Source of the DNA: Candidatus Laterigemmans baculatus
GTDB lineage: Bacteria > Planctomycetota > Planctomycetia > Pirellulales > Pirellulaceae
Direction: 5' to 3'
Length of the DNA stretch: 64,000 bases
NCBI RefSeq assembly: GCF_010367455.1
Contig: NZ_WRPR01000052.1
Span: 17,338 to 81,337, forward strand
In this document: in pieces, positions 51,221 through 59,661 of the stretch
How the letters are laid out: every line of letters begins with the position of its first letter
How positions within the stretch are numbered: position 1 is the stretch's first letter
Notes under the pieces: model-generated
What the model saw: only the letters and a program-made list of their open reading frames with translations
Database searches by the model: none
Told to the model about the DNA's origin: nothing
Translations under genes and position numbers: made by a program

Positions 51221-54112
51221 ATGCCGAACATGCGTCTTTGCCCCGGCTCTGCCTCTGCCCTGCTCGCGACGCTCTTGGCCGTTGCGATCGCGACGCCCTC
51301 GGCTGCCCAGCCCCCGCGCGAAGCGGACCAGGCGGGAGCACCGCCGCTGAGCGACGAGGAGTTGGCCGAGCGGTTCGACGCCCGATCGTACGCCGAGCGG
51401 GAGCGGACGATGCGACAGCTCTGGGGCGACTACGAACGCTCGCGAGAGCGGGTGCGAAAATTAGCCGCGAGCAACAATCTGGAGGTGGCCGAGCGAGCCG
51501 AGTGGATCCTGCGGCGATGGGAGATTGGGCTGATGCCCGAGCTGCCCGATGCAGTCCGCCGCGACGTGGCCGAAGCCGATGGGCAGCCGGCTCTGGCCCT
51601 GACGGCGCTGCTCGAGGCGGGCTACCTCCGTGAAGCGGTCGAAGTCGCGCGGCAGCAAACCCGAGGGGCCGCTGCCGACGAGATCCGCGGCGAGTTGGGC
51701 GCAGTCGTCGCCCGCCGCTACCTGGGGCTGCTCGATGCGGCACGCCAGAGCGACTCGCTCGACCTGGTCCTCGAACTGCTCGACCACACGGCCGAGTCGA
51801 CCCCGCTGGCGGTCGCCCGCGCGCTGCTGCTCGATCGTCTGGGCCGCGTGGTGGACGAGTCGAATTTACTGCCCGCCTGCGCCGCCCGCTGGACGCCCGC
51901 GCGGCGTCAAGAAGTGACCGTGATCGCCTGGACGGTCCTCGGCCGATTCGACGAAGCGATCGCTGCCGCCGAGCAAGCCAACCGCAGCGATCTGCTGGTG
52001 ACGGTCCTGTTGCTCGACGGCCGGTGGGAAGCACTCGCCAAAGCCGCCCGCAACTCGATCCCGCCCCAGCTTCCGGCCGATTCGTCGCTTGCGACCTACG
52101 CCACCTGGATCGCAGCGGCGCATGAGGCGGGGCTCGACGCGGAAGTCGATCAAGCGGCCAAGATCCTCCGAGCGGCCAACGACACGACCGGTATCCGCTG
52201 GCGGGCGCTGGCGGTGGCGGGACGGTTCGACGAAGCGATCGAAGTCGCCAAGGAATTCGATCCCGTCGCCGCCGCCGAACTCGGCTCGACTCGACAGCGG
52301 CACGCGGAAGCGTTTGAGATTCTGGGAATCGAGCGGCCGGCGGTGCGAGGATCGCTCGCGGAAATGCTCGCCACCGTCACGCCTCCGGCCGACTCGGCAG
52401 GGGAGGATCGCCGGGCCACAGCGACGTCGGACCAGGCCCTCGACCGGCTGCTCGCGGCGACTCGGCTGCTGTACATGGTCGGCGACCGGCAGACGGCGAC
52501 GGCAACGCTGCGAAGCATCGCCGCGCTCGGCAGCGGCGATGCTCCGCTGCCGACCGCCCGCCGCGAAGCCGCGTTGCTCGCGCTGCGGGCCGGTGACGAC
52601 CGCCTGGTCCCGGAGTTGGTCGTCGGCGACGGAGACCAAGAGCTCGAGGAGGAACTGAGCTTCCATCTCGGCTACCTCCTCGGCGACCGTGCGCCCGGCT
52701 TTTTCAACACCGTGAGTGCCGCGATTCAGCGGATGCGGCCCGACGATTCGCCACGGGAGCGGTTCCGAGCCGTGGTCGATCTATTTGCGGGACGATTGCC
52801 CGTCGGCTGGGACCGTCAAGCCGATCTTGAATCGCTGCACCGGCAGCTGACGCAAGCTGCCTCGCCCGACACGGCCGCACCACAGATGAACCTGTTTCGG
52901 CAAAACGTGCTGATCCGAGCCGCCGCGTCGCAGCCGAGCTATCTGATGGGCGACTTCTTTGCTCGGCTCGGACGAAGCGATTTGGCGCGACGAGCTTACC
53001 AGCGGGCGGTGGAGCACGGAGACGCGGCTTCGCTGCTGCGGCTCGCCGATCTCGAGCTATTGGCCGGAGACGCCGCCGCCGCGCTTACGCTCTACGAAAC
53101 GGCCTTCGAGAATCTGCAGACCGAAGGGAGCAGCGTGCGGTTTGGATTCGTCGAACCGATCAACGCGGCTCCCCCCTCGGCTGCCGCCGCACTCGCGGGC
53201 CGCGCCGTGGCGCTGCGGCGGCTCGGCAAGACCGAACAGTCCGACGCTCTCTGGGAGACGCTGCGGTTGGCTCCGCTGAATCCGGTGGCTGACGGCAGCC
53301 GCGATTTCGTCGAGCGACTGGGGACGCTCGAACAATCCGAGCGTCAGCGGGAAGCAGCCCAAGCGATGCTCCGCTTCACAGCGTTCGAGCGAGAGAAGGA
53401 CCGCAACTTCTACAGCCAAGCGGTCACCCATGCGGCCCGGTTGCTCAAGCCCGACCCGGCGGCCGCCGCCCAGTGGATGCGGATCGCCGTCGTCGGCAAT
53501 CTCGCGACCTCCCACCTTTACCCGAGCGGCTACTTGACCGTCCCCGCCCGCTGGCACGCGGCCGACGCGCTCGCCGCCGCTGCTCCCCCTGCGGGTTCCC
53601 TCGGTCAGGCCCGTGACGATGCCAGCACCCGTAGCGATGCTGCTGGCCGCGAGGCCGCCGCCGCCCGCGTGGCGGCTCACCTGAACGCGGCCCTCGACTA
53701 TTACCCGCTGAACATCGCGATGCTCGAGGAGGATCTCCCCAGAATTCGAGAAGCCGGTTTTGATGACTTAGCTGACGCGGCGGTCGATCGGGTTTTCGCG
53801 ACCGGCCGCCAGTACCTCGAACAGTTCGGGCTGGACGCCAACACGACCAATAATTTGGCCTGGGTCACGGCGATCAACGACCGGCACTACGAGCCGGCCC
53901 TGGTTCTCGCCCGCCGCGCCGTCTTCCTCGATCCCGACAACGTGTCCTACCGCGACACGCTGGCTGAACTGTTGTTCCGCGTGGGGCGACCGGGCGAAGC
54001 GCTGGCGATCCAGCAGCAATGCCTCCTGGACGAGCCCGATCTGTGGCACATCCACGAGCAAATCGAGCGGTTCCGCACCGCGAATCGCAAAGAGTCGGCG
54101 GCTCCTCGGTAG
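51221..54112 (+). CDS. Large secreted TPR/helical-repeat protein (963 residues)
   Basis: A signal peptide (LLATLLAVAIATPSAAQ) is followed by a helical-repeat protein. Most of its length is paired helices with A-x-x-A spacing (AEWILRRWEIGLMPELP, FDEAIAAAEQANRSDLL, FDEAIEVAKEF, DLARRAYQRAVEHGDAASLL, YDYLPL-like YYPLNIAMLEEDLP) and a C-terminal block near VLARRAVFLDPDNVSYRDTL that looks like true TPRs. It may bind peptides or polysaccharide precursors in the periplasm. Its function is unknown. The gene precedes the repeat-rich membrane protein by 60 bp, and the two may be co-expressed. Confidence 0.75.
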   Translation: MPNMRLCPGSASALLATLLAVAIATPSAAQPPREADQAGAPPLSDEELAERFDARSYAERERTMRQLWGDYERSRERVRKLAASNNLEVAERAEWILRRWEIGLMPELPDAVRRDVAEADGQPALALTALLEAGYLREAVEVARQQTRGAAADEIRGELGAVVARRYLGLLDAARQSDSLDLVLELLDHTAESTPLAVARALLLDRLGRVVDESNLLPACAARWTPARRQEVTVIAWTVLGRFDEAIAAAEQANRSDLLVTVLLLDGRWEALAKAARNSIPPQLPADSSLATYATWIAAAHEAGLDAEVDQAAKILRAANDTTGIRWRALAVAGRFDEAIEVAKEFDPVAAAELGSTRQRHAEAFEILGIERPAVRGSLAEMLATVTPPADSAGEDRRATATSDQALDRLLAATRLLYMVGDRQTATATLRSIAALGSGDAPLPTARREAALLALRAGDDRLVPELVVGDGDQELEEELSFHLGYLLGDRAPGFFNTVSAAIQRMRPDDSPRERFRAVVDLFAGRLPVGWDRQADLESLHRQLTQAASPDTAAPQMNLFRQNVLIRAAASQPSYLMGDFFARLGRSDLARRAYQRAVEHGDAASLLRLADLELLAGDAAAALTLYETAFENLQTEGSSVRFGFVEPINAAPPSAAAALAGRAVALRRLGKTEQSDALWETLRLAPLNPVADGSRDFVERLGTLEQSERQREAAQAMLRFTAFEREKDRNFYSQAVTHAARLLKPDPAAAAQWMRIAVVGNLATSHLYPSGYLTVPARWHAADALAAAAPPAGSLGQARDDASTRSDAAGREAAAARVAAHLNAALDYYPLNIAMLEEDLPRIREAGFDDLADAAVDRVFATGRQYLEQFGLDANTTNNLAWVTAINDRHYEPALVLARRAVFLDPDNVSYRDTLAELLFRVGRPGEALAIQQQCLLDEPDLWHIHEQIERFRTANRKESAAPR

Positions 54113-54172
54113 GCCGCGGTCTATAATCGAGATACCCCGAATCGCTTGATATCTCCGAGCCCCTACACAACT

Positions 54173-57100
54173 GTGTCGACCGCTACCGCCCCATCCCCCC
54201 GATCGGCCGCCGCCTCCCCCGATGCTTCGGACCGGGACCGCGGAGATCGACTGATCGGCCAGCATCTCGATGCGGCTCGCCGAGCCCTTTGGCGGGCGGC
54301 GATGCTCGGAGCGGTGCTGCGGCTCGTCGGAGCGGTGCTGATGGGCTGTCTGGCGTTTGCGATCGTCGACCAGTGGATCTGGAGCTTTGACACGTGGGGT
54401 CGGCTCCTTCTGTTCGCTGCCGGAGCGGTGGCCGCGGTCGCTTGGACCGTGCTCCGCATCGTTCCGCTGCTGCGGTTGCGGGTCAGCCCCGAATACGCCG
54501 CCTACAGTTTGGAACGCGACGCGCCGGACCTGCGGCATGCGCTCTCGAGCTATGTCACGCTTCGCCCCGACCGAGACGCCCCGGGGCTGCGGGGGATCGT
54601 CGTTCGCTCGATCGGAGTGCGAGCCGCACGGCACCTGACGTCGACCGGAATGGCGCTGCCGACCGAAGCGGGCGGAACCTTCAAGACCGCCATGACCGTG
54701 GTCGTCGTCTTCGCCGTGCTCGCCCTCTACGCGGCGATCTCACCGAAAAACACCCTCCAGTCGTTCGGACGGTTGATGCTCCCGCTGGCGGCGATCGATC
54801 CGCCCACGCGAGTCTCGATCAGCGAGGTGACTCCGGGCGATACCGAGACGCTCTACGGTCGCTCGCTGGAAGTCACCGCGCGGATTGGAGGGTTGGTCGG
54901 CAGCGATGCTCCGCGGCTCCTGATTTCGGGAGACGTGATCGCGGGGGAATCGCCCGCGGAAATTCCGCTCGTTCCCGAAGGCGACACGGGACGCTTTCGG
55001 GGGCTGATCCAAGCCGCATCGGTGCATCACAGCTTCGACTACTCGATCGTCGCCGGCGACGCTCGGCGAGGTCCCTTCCACGTCGTCGTTCGCGATGAAC
55101 CCACCGTGGCGGTTCGTTCGGTCGCCTACACGCCCCATCCCTACACCAAGCTCCCCGAACGGACTTCCTCGGTCGGAGCCATCGACGGTCTGGAAGGGAC
55201 CCGCGTCACGGTCACGGCCACCAGCAACCGGCCGGTCACCCGCGGACGCATCGAGTTCAATCCCCGGACTGCGGGCGGTCGCACCGCGGCGACCGCTGGC
55301 TTCGCTCCGCTCGACATCAGCGACGATGGCCGCACCGTCTCAGCATCTTGGAACCTCCGCACCGGACTCCGCTCCGGCGGCGGTGCAGCGATCGATAGCT
55401 ACCGGCTGCGGATCTGGGACGACACCGAAACCGCCAACTCCGATCCAATCATCTACCCGATTCGCGTCCAGCCCGACTTGGCTCCCGAAGTCCGGATCAC
55501 CGTCCCTTCGCAGTGGCCCAAGGATGTCCCGCTCGGAACCCAGCAGCTAATCGAAGTCCGCGGCCTCGATCCCGACTTTGGTTTGACCCGTCTGCGACTG
55601 CAAATCCGCCGCGGCACGCTCGACGTCGCTACCCCCACGCTGATCGAATCCGCCGCTGGGCTGAGCGGCAACCAAGTTGCCCTGTATCGCTTCCGCCCCG
55701 ATGAACTCGGGCTGCACCCGGGCGATGTCGTCACCGTGCGAGCCCTCGCCACCGACAACCGCACCACGGTCGAAGGGAATGCTCCCGATCCCAATCAAAC
55801 CGCCTCGGACCCGGTCGAACTGCGAATCGTCGAAGCTCCCCCACGTCGCCAAGCGATCGAGGACGGAGATGGGCTGCAACCGAAAGACGAACAACCAGCT
55901 ACCTCCGATCCGTCCCAATCTCCCGAAGAAACCCAGAACCCCCAGTCGCCCCAAGACCAGCCCCAAGACGAAGCTTCCGAGAGTCAATCCGGCGAAGGCC
56001 AATCGGGCGAAGGCCAATCGGGCGAAGGCCAATCGGGCGAAGGCCAATCCGGGGAAGGCCAGTCCGGGGAGGGACAGTCGGGCGAAAGCCAGTCGGGCGA
56101 AGGCCAGTCGGGCGAAGGCCAGTCGGGCGAAGGCCAGTCCGGCGAAGGACAATCCGGCGAAGGACAGTCGGGTGAAGGCCAGTCCGGCGAAGGACAGTCG
56201 GGTGAAGGACAATCCGGCGAAGGACAATCCGGCGAAGGCCAGTCGGGTGAAGGCCAGTCAGGCGAAGGCCAGTCGGGCGAAGGCCAGTCCGGTGAAGGAC
56301 AATCCGCCGCGGGGCAGCCGGGGGAAGGTGCGTCGGGGCAAGGTCGGTCCGCCGGCGAGCCGTCTGGTTCCGGGGAGCCGTCTGGTTCCGGGGAGCCGTC
56401 TGGTTCCGGGGAGCCGTCTGGTTCGGGTGAGGGTGGCGCGGGCATGAACGCCCCCCGCGACGGTTCCTCCGCCAGTGACGCCGCGGCCGACGGCACCGCT
56501 CAGCAGACTCCCGCCTCGACCGACGGCGAAGCGTTTGAACGGATCGAAGAGTACCTCCGCCAACGACAGCAGTCCGCCGATGGCTCCGCCGCCACGGCCG
56601 AGCCGAGCGACTCTCGCAGCGGCGACACCCCCGCGGGCACCGAACCCAACAACCAAACTCCCAACAACCAAACTCCCAACAACCAAACTCCCAACAACCA
56701 AACTCCCAACAACCAAACTCCCAGCGGCCAAACTCCGGGCGGCGAGGCTGCGGCGGGGCAAACTGCGGAGGGGCAATCACCCGCCGGGGATCGTCCTGAA
56801 GGCGAAGGAACGAGCAGCACCCAACCCGATGCGCAGTCCCCTCAGGGCCAACCGACAAACAATCAGCCTGCCAACAGTCAGCCTGCCGACGATCAGACCA
56901 CCGGCGACCAAACACCGACCGGAAGCGAGCGCTCCAACGGTGAAGGCTCCGCCAGTGACACACCGGGCGGTGAGGGTTCCGGCGAAGAACGTCGCGGCGA
57001 TGGCGGCTCGGCCACCGACCGGGCAGGAGAGCCAGAAGAAAGCCCCGCCGACGCTGGAGAATCCACCACGGCTGGGGAGCCCCGCGGCGCTGAAGATTCG

Positions 57101-57973
57101 ACTGCTGGCGGCGAGCCCACTGCTGGTGGCGAGCCCACTGCTGGTGGCGAGCCGGCGGGGCAAGATTCGCAGCCTGCCGCCTCGCCGCCGTCGGCAACGG
57201 ACCAGACGGTCCCGGGCGACGAAGCCCCGACTGGCGATTCGGCGGCTAACGGAAACCAATCCCCCAGCGGAAACCGATCCCCCGACGGGACTCCCGGACA
57301 GGCTCCGGGCGAGACTCCCGGACAGACTCCCGGACAGGCTCCGGGCGAAACCCCGCGGCAACCGGGCGAAGGCGAGCCGCAGTCCGAGGCGTCGCCGCAA
57401 CCTGGCGAGGATCGATCGGCGGGAGCGGAACCTGGCGAGGGTCGGCCGGGACCATCGGGCGAGGACGCGTCCTCCTCCAGCGCTTCCCGCAGCGGCGCCT
57501 CGGGTGCTCCGTCGGGCACGACGAGCGACAGCATGGAGGGGAATCGGCCCGGAGCGCCGCAAGCGGCCGATCCGGCAACCACTGAGCCTCCACCGGCTCC
57601 GGATCCGGTAAACGTCGAGTACGCCCGCCGGGCGACCGATCTCGTCCTTGATGCGCTGCGGAATGAGCGCGAGAACCCCGACCCCAAATTGCTCGACGAA
57701 CTCGGCTGGACGCCGGACCAGTACCGACGTTTTATCGACCGCTGGGAAAAGGCGCGGCAGTTGGCCGACAGCGGTGATCCAGCAGCCCGCGAAGACTTCG
57801 ACGAATCGCTCCGCAGCTTGGGGATCCGTCCGCCGCAAACCAACCGCAGCCGGACGCTGGAGAATCGCGCCGACGATCTACAGAACCTGCGGGACGCCGG
57901 GACGCGAGTCCCTCCCCCACCCCAGTTCCGCGAGGCGTTCGAAGCCTTCCGCCGAACGGTCAACCAGCCCTAG
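54173..57973 (+). CDS. Very large membrane protein with a repeat-rich Gly/Glu/Gln/Ser region (1266 residues)
   Basis: From the GTG at 54173 there is a low-complexity lead, then two membrane helices at about 45-90 (AVLRLVGAVLMGCLAFAIVD, LLLFAAGAVAAVAWTVLRIV), a third near 180 and a long beta-rich extracytoplasmic stretch (about 215-555). A disordered repeat region at about 590-1120 follows: about 21 pentapeptides (GEGQS), GEPSGS repeats, QTPNN repeats and TAGGEP repeats. The C-terminal 110 residues (ATDLVLDALRNE, WTPDQYRRFIDRWEKA) are helical and conserved-looking. The N-terminal plan resembles DUF4175-like membrane proteins. Function is unknown. A TTG at 54146 is an alternative start. Confidence 0.8.
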   Translation: MSTATAPSPRSAAASPDASDRDRGDRLIGQHLDAARRALWRAAMLGAVLRLVGAVLMGCLAFAIVDQWIWSFDTWGRLLLFAAGAVAAVAWTVLRIVPLLRLRVSPEYAAYSLERDAPDLRHALSSYVTLRPDRDAPGLRGIVVRSIGVRAARHLTSTGMALPTEAGGTFKTAMTVVVVFAVLALYAAISPKNTLQSFGRLMLPLAAIDPPTRVSISEVTPGDTETLYGRSLEVTARIGGLVGSDAPRLLISGDVIAGESPAEIPLVPEGDTGRFRGLIQAASVHHSFDYSIVAGDARRGPFHVVVRDEPTVAVRSVAYTPHPYTKLPERTSSVGAIDGLEGTRVTVTATSNRPVTRGRIEFNPRTAGGRTAATAGFAPLDISDDGRTVSASWNLRTGLRSGGGAAIDSYRLRIWDDTETANSDPIIYPIRVQPDLAPEVRITVPSQWPKDVPLGTQQLIEVRGLDPDFGLTRLRLQIRRGTLDVATPTLIESAAGLSGNQVALYRFRPDELGLHPGDVVTVRALATDNRTTVEGNAPDPNQTASDPVELRIVEAPPRRQAIEDGDGLQPKDEQPATSDPSQSPEETQNPQSPQDQPQDEASESQSGEGQSGEGQSGEGQSGEGQSGEGQSGEGQSGESQSGEGQSGEGQSGEGQSGEGQSGEGQSGEGQSGEGQSGEGQSGEGQSGEGQSGEGQSGEGQSGEGQSGEGQSAAGQPGEGASGQGRSAGEPSGSGEPSGSGEPSGSGEPSGSGEGGAGMNAPRDGSSASDAAADGTAQQTPASTDGEAFERIEEYLRQRQQSADGSAATAEPSDSRSGDTPAGTEPNNQTPNNQTPNNQTPNNQTPNNQTPSGQTPGGEAAAGQTAEGQSPAGDRPEGEGTSSTQPDAQSPQGQPTNNQPANSQPADDQTTGDQTPTGSERSNGEGSASDTPGGEGSGEERRGDGGSATDRAGEPEESPADAGESTTAGEPRGAEDSTAGGEPTAGGEPTAGGEPAGQDSQPAASPPSATDQTVPGDEAPTGDSAANGNQSPSGNRSPDGTPGQAPGETPGQTPGQAPGETPRQPGEGEPQSEASPQPGEDRSAGAEPGEGRPGPSGEDASSSSASRSGASGAPSGTTSDSMEGNRPGAPQAADPATTEPPPAPDPVNVEYARRATDLVLDALRNERENPDPKLLDELGWTPDQYRRFIDRWEKARQLADSGDPAAREDFDESLRSLGIRPPQTNRSRTLENRADDLQNLRDAGTRVPPPPQFREAFEAFRRTVNQP
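55985..56308. repeat. 15-bp coding tandem repeat (about 21 copies)
   Basis: The unit GGCGAAGGCCAATCC and synonymous variants (TCG/TCC Ser; CAA/CAG Gln; GGC/GGT Gly) repeats about 21 times in frame and encodes the GEGQS region. One copy reads GESQS. Longer-range repeats of other units continue to about 57400. Confidence 0.9.
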
Positions 57974-57990
57974 ACCAGTTTGCCGCTAAA

Positions 57991-58061
57991 TCAGCCGCCA
58001 CGCGCTAGCGTCCGGTTCTCACGGCGCTTTCGGGAACCGGGGGCTAGCGCCCGGCGGCTGA
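57991..58061. repeat. Family A palindromic repeat, copy 7
   Basis: The 71-bp element runs from TCAGCCGCCACGCGCTAGCG to CGCCCGGCGGCTGA. It starts 17 bp after the stop of the large membrane protein gene. Confidence 0.92.
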
Positions 58062-58109
58062 TGAAGAATTCAGCCTGAACGGTTCGACTCTCGTTTTTTG
58101 GAGATCGCG

Positions 58110-58292
58110 ATGACCATCATCACTCGACCGGGCGTCGGTGCGGTGCTCACCATTCTGTACACGCTGCTCGCCATTGCGGCGATTGTCGCCTCTCGCGCCT
58201 CGGCCGCCGAGCCCCCGCCGCTCAGCGACTCCTTCGCAACCGGAGCGACCGCTGATGCCGAAACCTCTCCGCGGACGTCCGTTGAGCCGTAG
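58110..58292 (+). CDS. Small secreted or membrane protein (60 residues) whose stop lies in a family B repeat
   Basis: ATG at 58110 follows a GGAG. The first 33 residues form a signal peptide (VLTILYTLLAIAAIVASRASA), leaving a short Pro/Ser/Thr-rich mature part (EPPPLSDSFATGATADAETS). The last residues and TAG stop (58290-58292) come from a family B copy starting at 58283 (TGAGCCGTAGGCGCTAGTCT), so the original 3' end may have been replaced. Function is unknown. Confidence 0.55.
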   Translation: MTIITRPGVGAVLTILYTLLAIAAIVASRASAAEPPPLSDSFATGATADAETSPRTSVEP

Positions 58293-58306
58293 GCGCTAGT
58301 CTCGGG
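58283..58306. repeat. Family B single unit, locus 5, inside a coding end
   Basis: One 24-bp unit (TGAGCCGTAGGCGCTAGTCT then CGGG) spans the stop codon of the 60-residue protein gene. Confidence 0.82.
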
Positions 58307-58474
58307 CGCTACTCGGTCCGTCCTACGCTTTCGGGCCATCCGGTTGCGACGAGTTTAACGGCCGCACGCATTGTGCTCGCGGAATCACCCGCACAGCTCC
58401 GATACCTGCCCACATCGAGATGGCTTTGTCGAAGCCGTTTAAGAAACTCTCGGGATCGAGTCGGAGTCTCCGCC

Positions 58475-59227
58475 ATGCGCCACACCTGCTTGTTTCTCCT
58501 GCTGACGATGCCAGCGGTCGGCATGTTCGCCTCGCCCGCGACGGCTCATGACAAGCCGGTCCTGATTCGCGCTCAGGAGCCGGTGGTGTTGCCGGCCGAG
58601 ACACCCACGTTCGCTCAGCCGCCGGGACGTGCCGGCGTGGGAGGCGATGCCGCGGGGATCGATATCGACGCTCCCGAACTGCGAGCGGGGGAGATTCCCC
58701 GGCCCAGTGCTCGCCTGCTCGGCGCATCGCTTTACGGGGCCGACCGAGTGGCCCGCGTGGTCGACGACGCGCTCGTGATTCCGCCGCTGATCGCTCCGAC
58801 CACCGACCAGAGCCGGATCGGCAACTGGACGTTGCCCGAGGACGCCAGCCGGCAAGCGTTCGACGAGATCAAACCGCTTCCCGAAGGTCCGGATCGCGGC
58901 CCCGACTGGTCGCTCTCGGCGTACTTTTGGCAAGCTCCCAACACGTGGTCGGGCCCGCTGTACTTTGAGGACGTGATGCTCGAGCGGTACGGTCACGAAC
59001 GGTTTCCGCACCACCTGCAGCCGCTCGCCTCGGCCGCCCGCTTCTACGCGACGATCCCGGCGCTACCCTACCTGATGGCGGTCCGCCCACCGGGAGAGTG
59101 CTACTACCATCTGGGTTACTACCGAGTGGGAGAATGTGCTCCCCCGCTGCTGCAGCGGCCACCCTACGAGCGGCGAGCGGCGCTGATCACCGCCGGAGTC
59201 GCCGGCGGCATGGTGGCTCTTCCGTAA
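58475..59227 (+). CDS. Secreted protein of unknown function, planctomycete type
   Basis: From the ATG at 58475 the protein has 250 residues with a signal peptide (CLFLLLTMPAVGMFASPATA). The C-terminal half shows the pattern WQAPNTWSGPLYFEDVMLER, YGHERFPHHLQPLASAARFY and CYYHLGYYRVGECAPP, a Tyr/Pro/His-rich arrangement with a Cys pair that I associate with secreted planctomycete proteins of unknown role. The N-terminal half is Pro/Ala-rich. It precedes the OMF lipoprotein gene by about 435 bp. Confidence 0.7.
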   Translation: MRHTCLFLLLTMPAVGMFASPATAHDKPVLIRAQEPVVLPAETPTFAQPPGRAGVGGDAAGIDIDAPELRAGEIPRPSARLLGASLYGADRVARVVDDALVIPPLIAPTTDQSRIGNWTLPEDASRQAFDEIKPLPEGPDRGPDWSLSAYFWQAPNTWSGPLYFEDVMLERYGHERFPHHLQPLASAARFYATIPALPYLMAVRPPGECYYHLGYYRVGECAPPLLQRPPYERRAALITAGVAGGMVALP

Positions 59228-59301
59228 CGGGCCAGCGGCACTTTGGATTCGTTCGCGGCGGGACCGCTCGCGAAAAGCCAGCCGTCATTACCGATTCCCG
59301 T

Positions 59302-59361
59302 CAACAGCCCTGACGGGGCGCAACAGGTCTTTAGGTCCTGTTCGCCCCGCCAGGGCTGTTC
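59302..59361. repeat. Strong imperfect hairpin after the secreted-protein gene
   Basis: The arm CAACAGCCCTGACGGGGCGC pairs with CGCCCCGCCAGGGCTGTTCG, with CAACAGG/CCTGTTC continuing the stem. It has few T residues after it, so it is more likely a repeat element than a simple terminator, though it could stop transcription. No second copy was found in the window. Confidence 0.75.
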
Positions 59362-59661
59362 GCGTTTGAAATGTGCGCTGTGGGCGTGAGGTGCTGCCGC
59401 CCCTCGTCGCGGCCGCCGCAATCGGCAAAGTCAGCCACCACCAGCGAAAACAGGAAAGCTAGCGAACGATTGCGACCTATTCCCGCGGAACGAATTACTC
59501 CAGTCACTCCAAAGGTTCCGTCGATAGCAGCCGTACCGGAGATTCCGCAAATTGCCAACGTGGCGGTTGCGGCGGGGATACGGGTGAGTTCAACGATGCG
59601 GAGCTCCACTCCCTTCCGACAGACTTTCTCTCGGTTCGCAACACGATCCCGCGGCTTCAGC

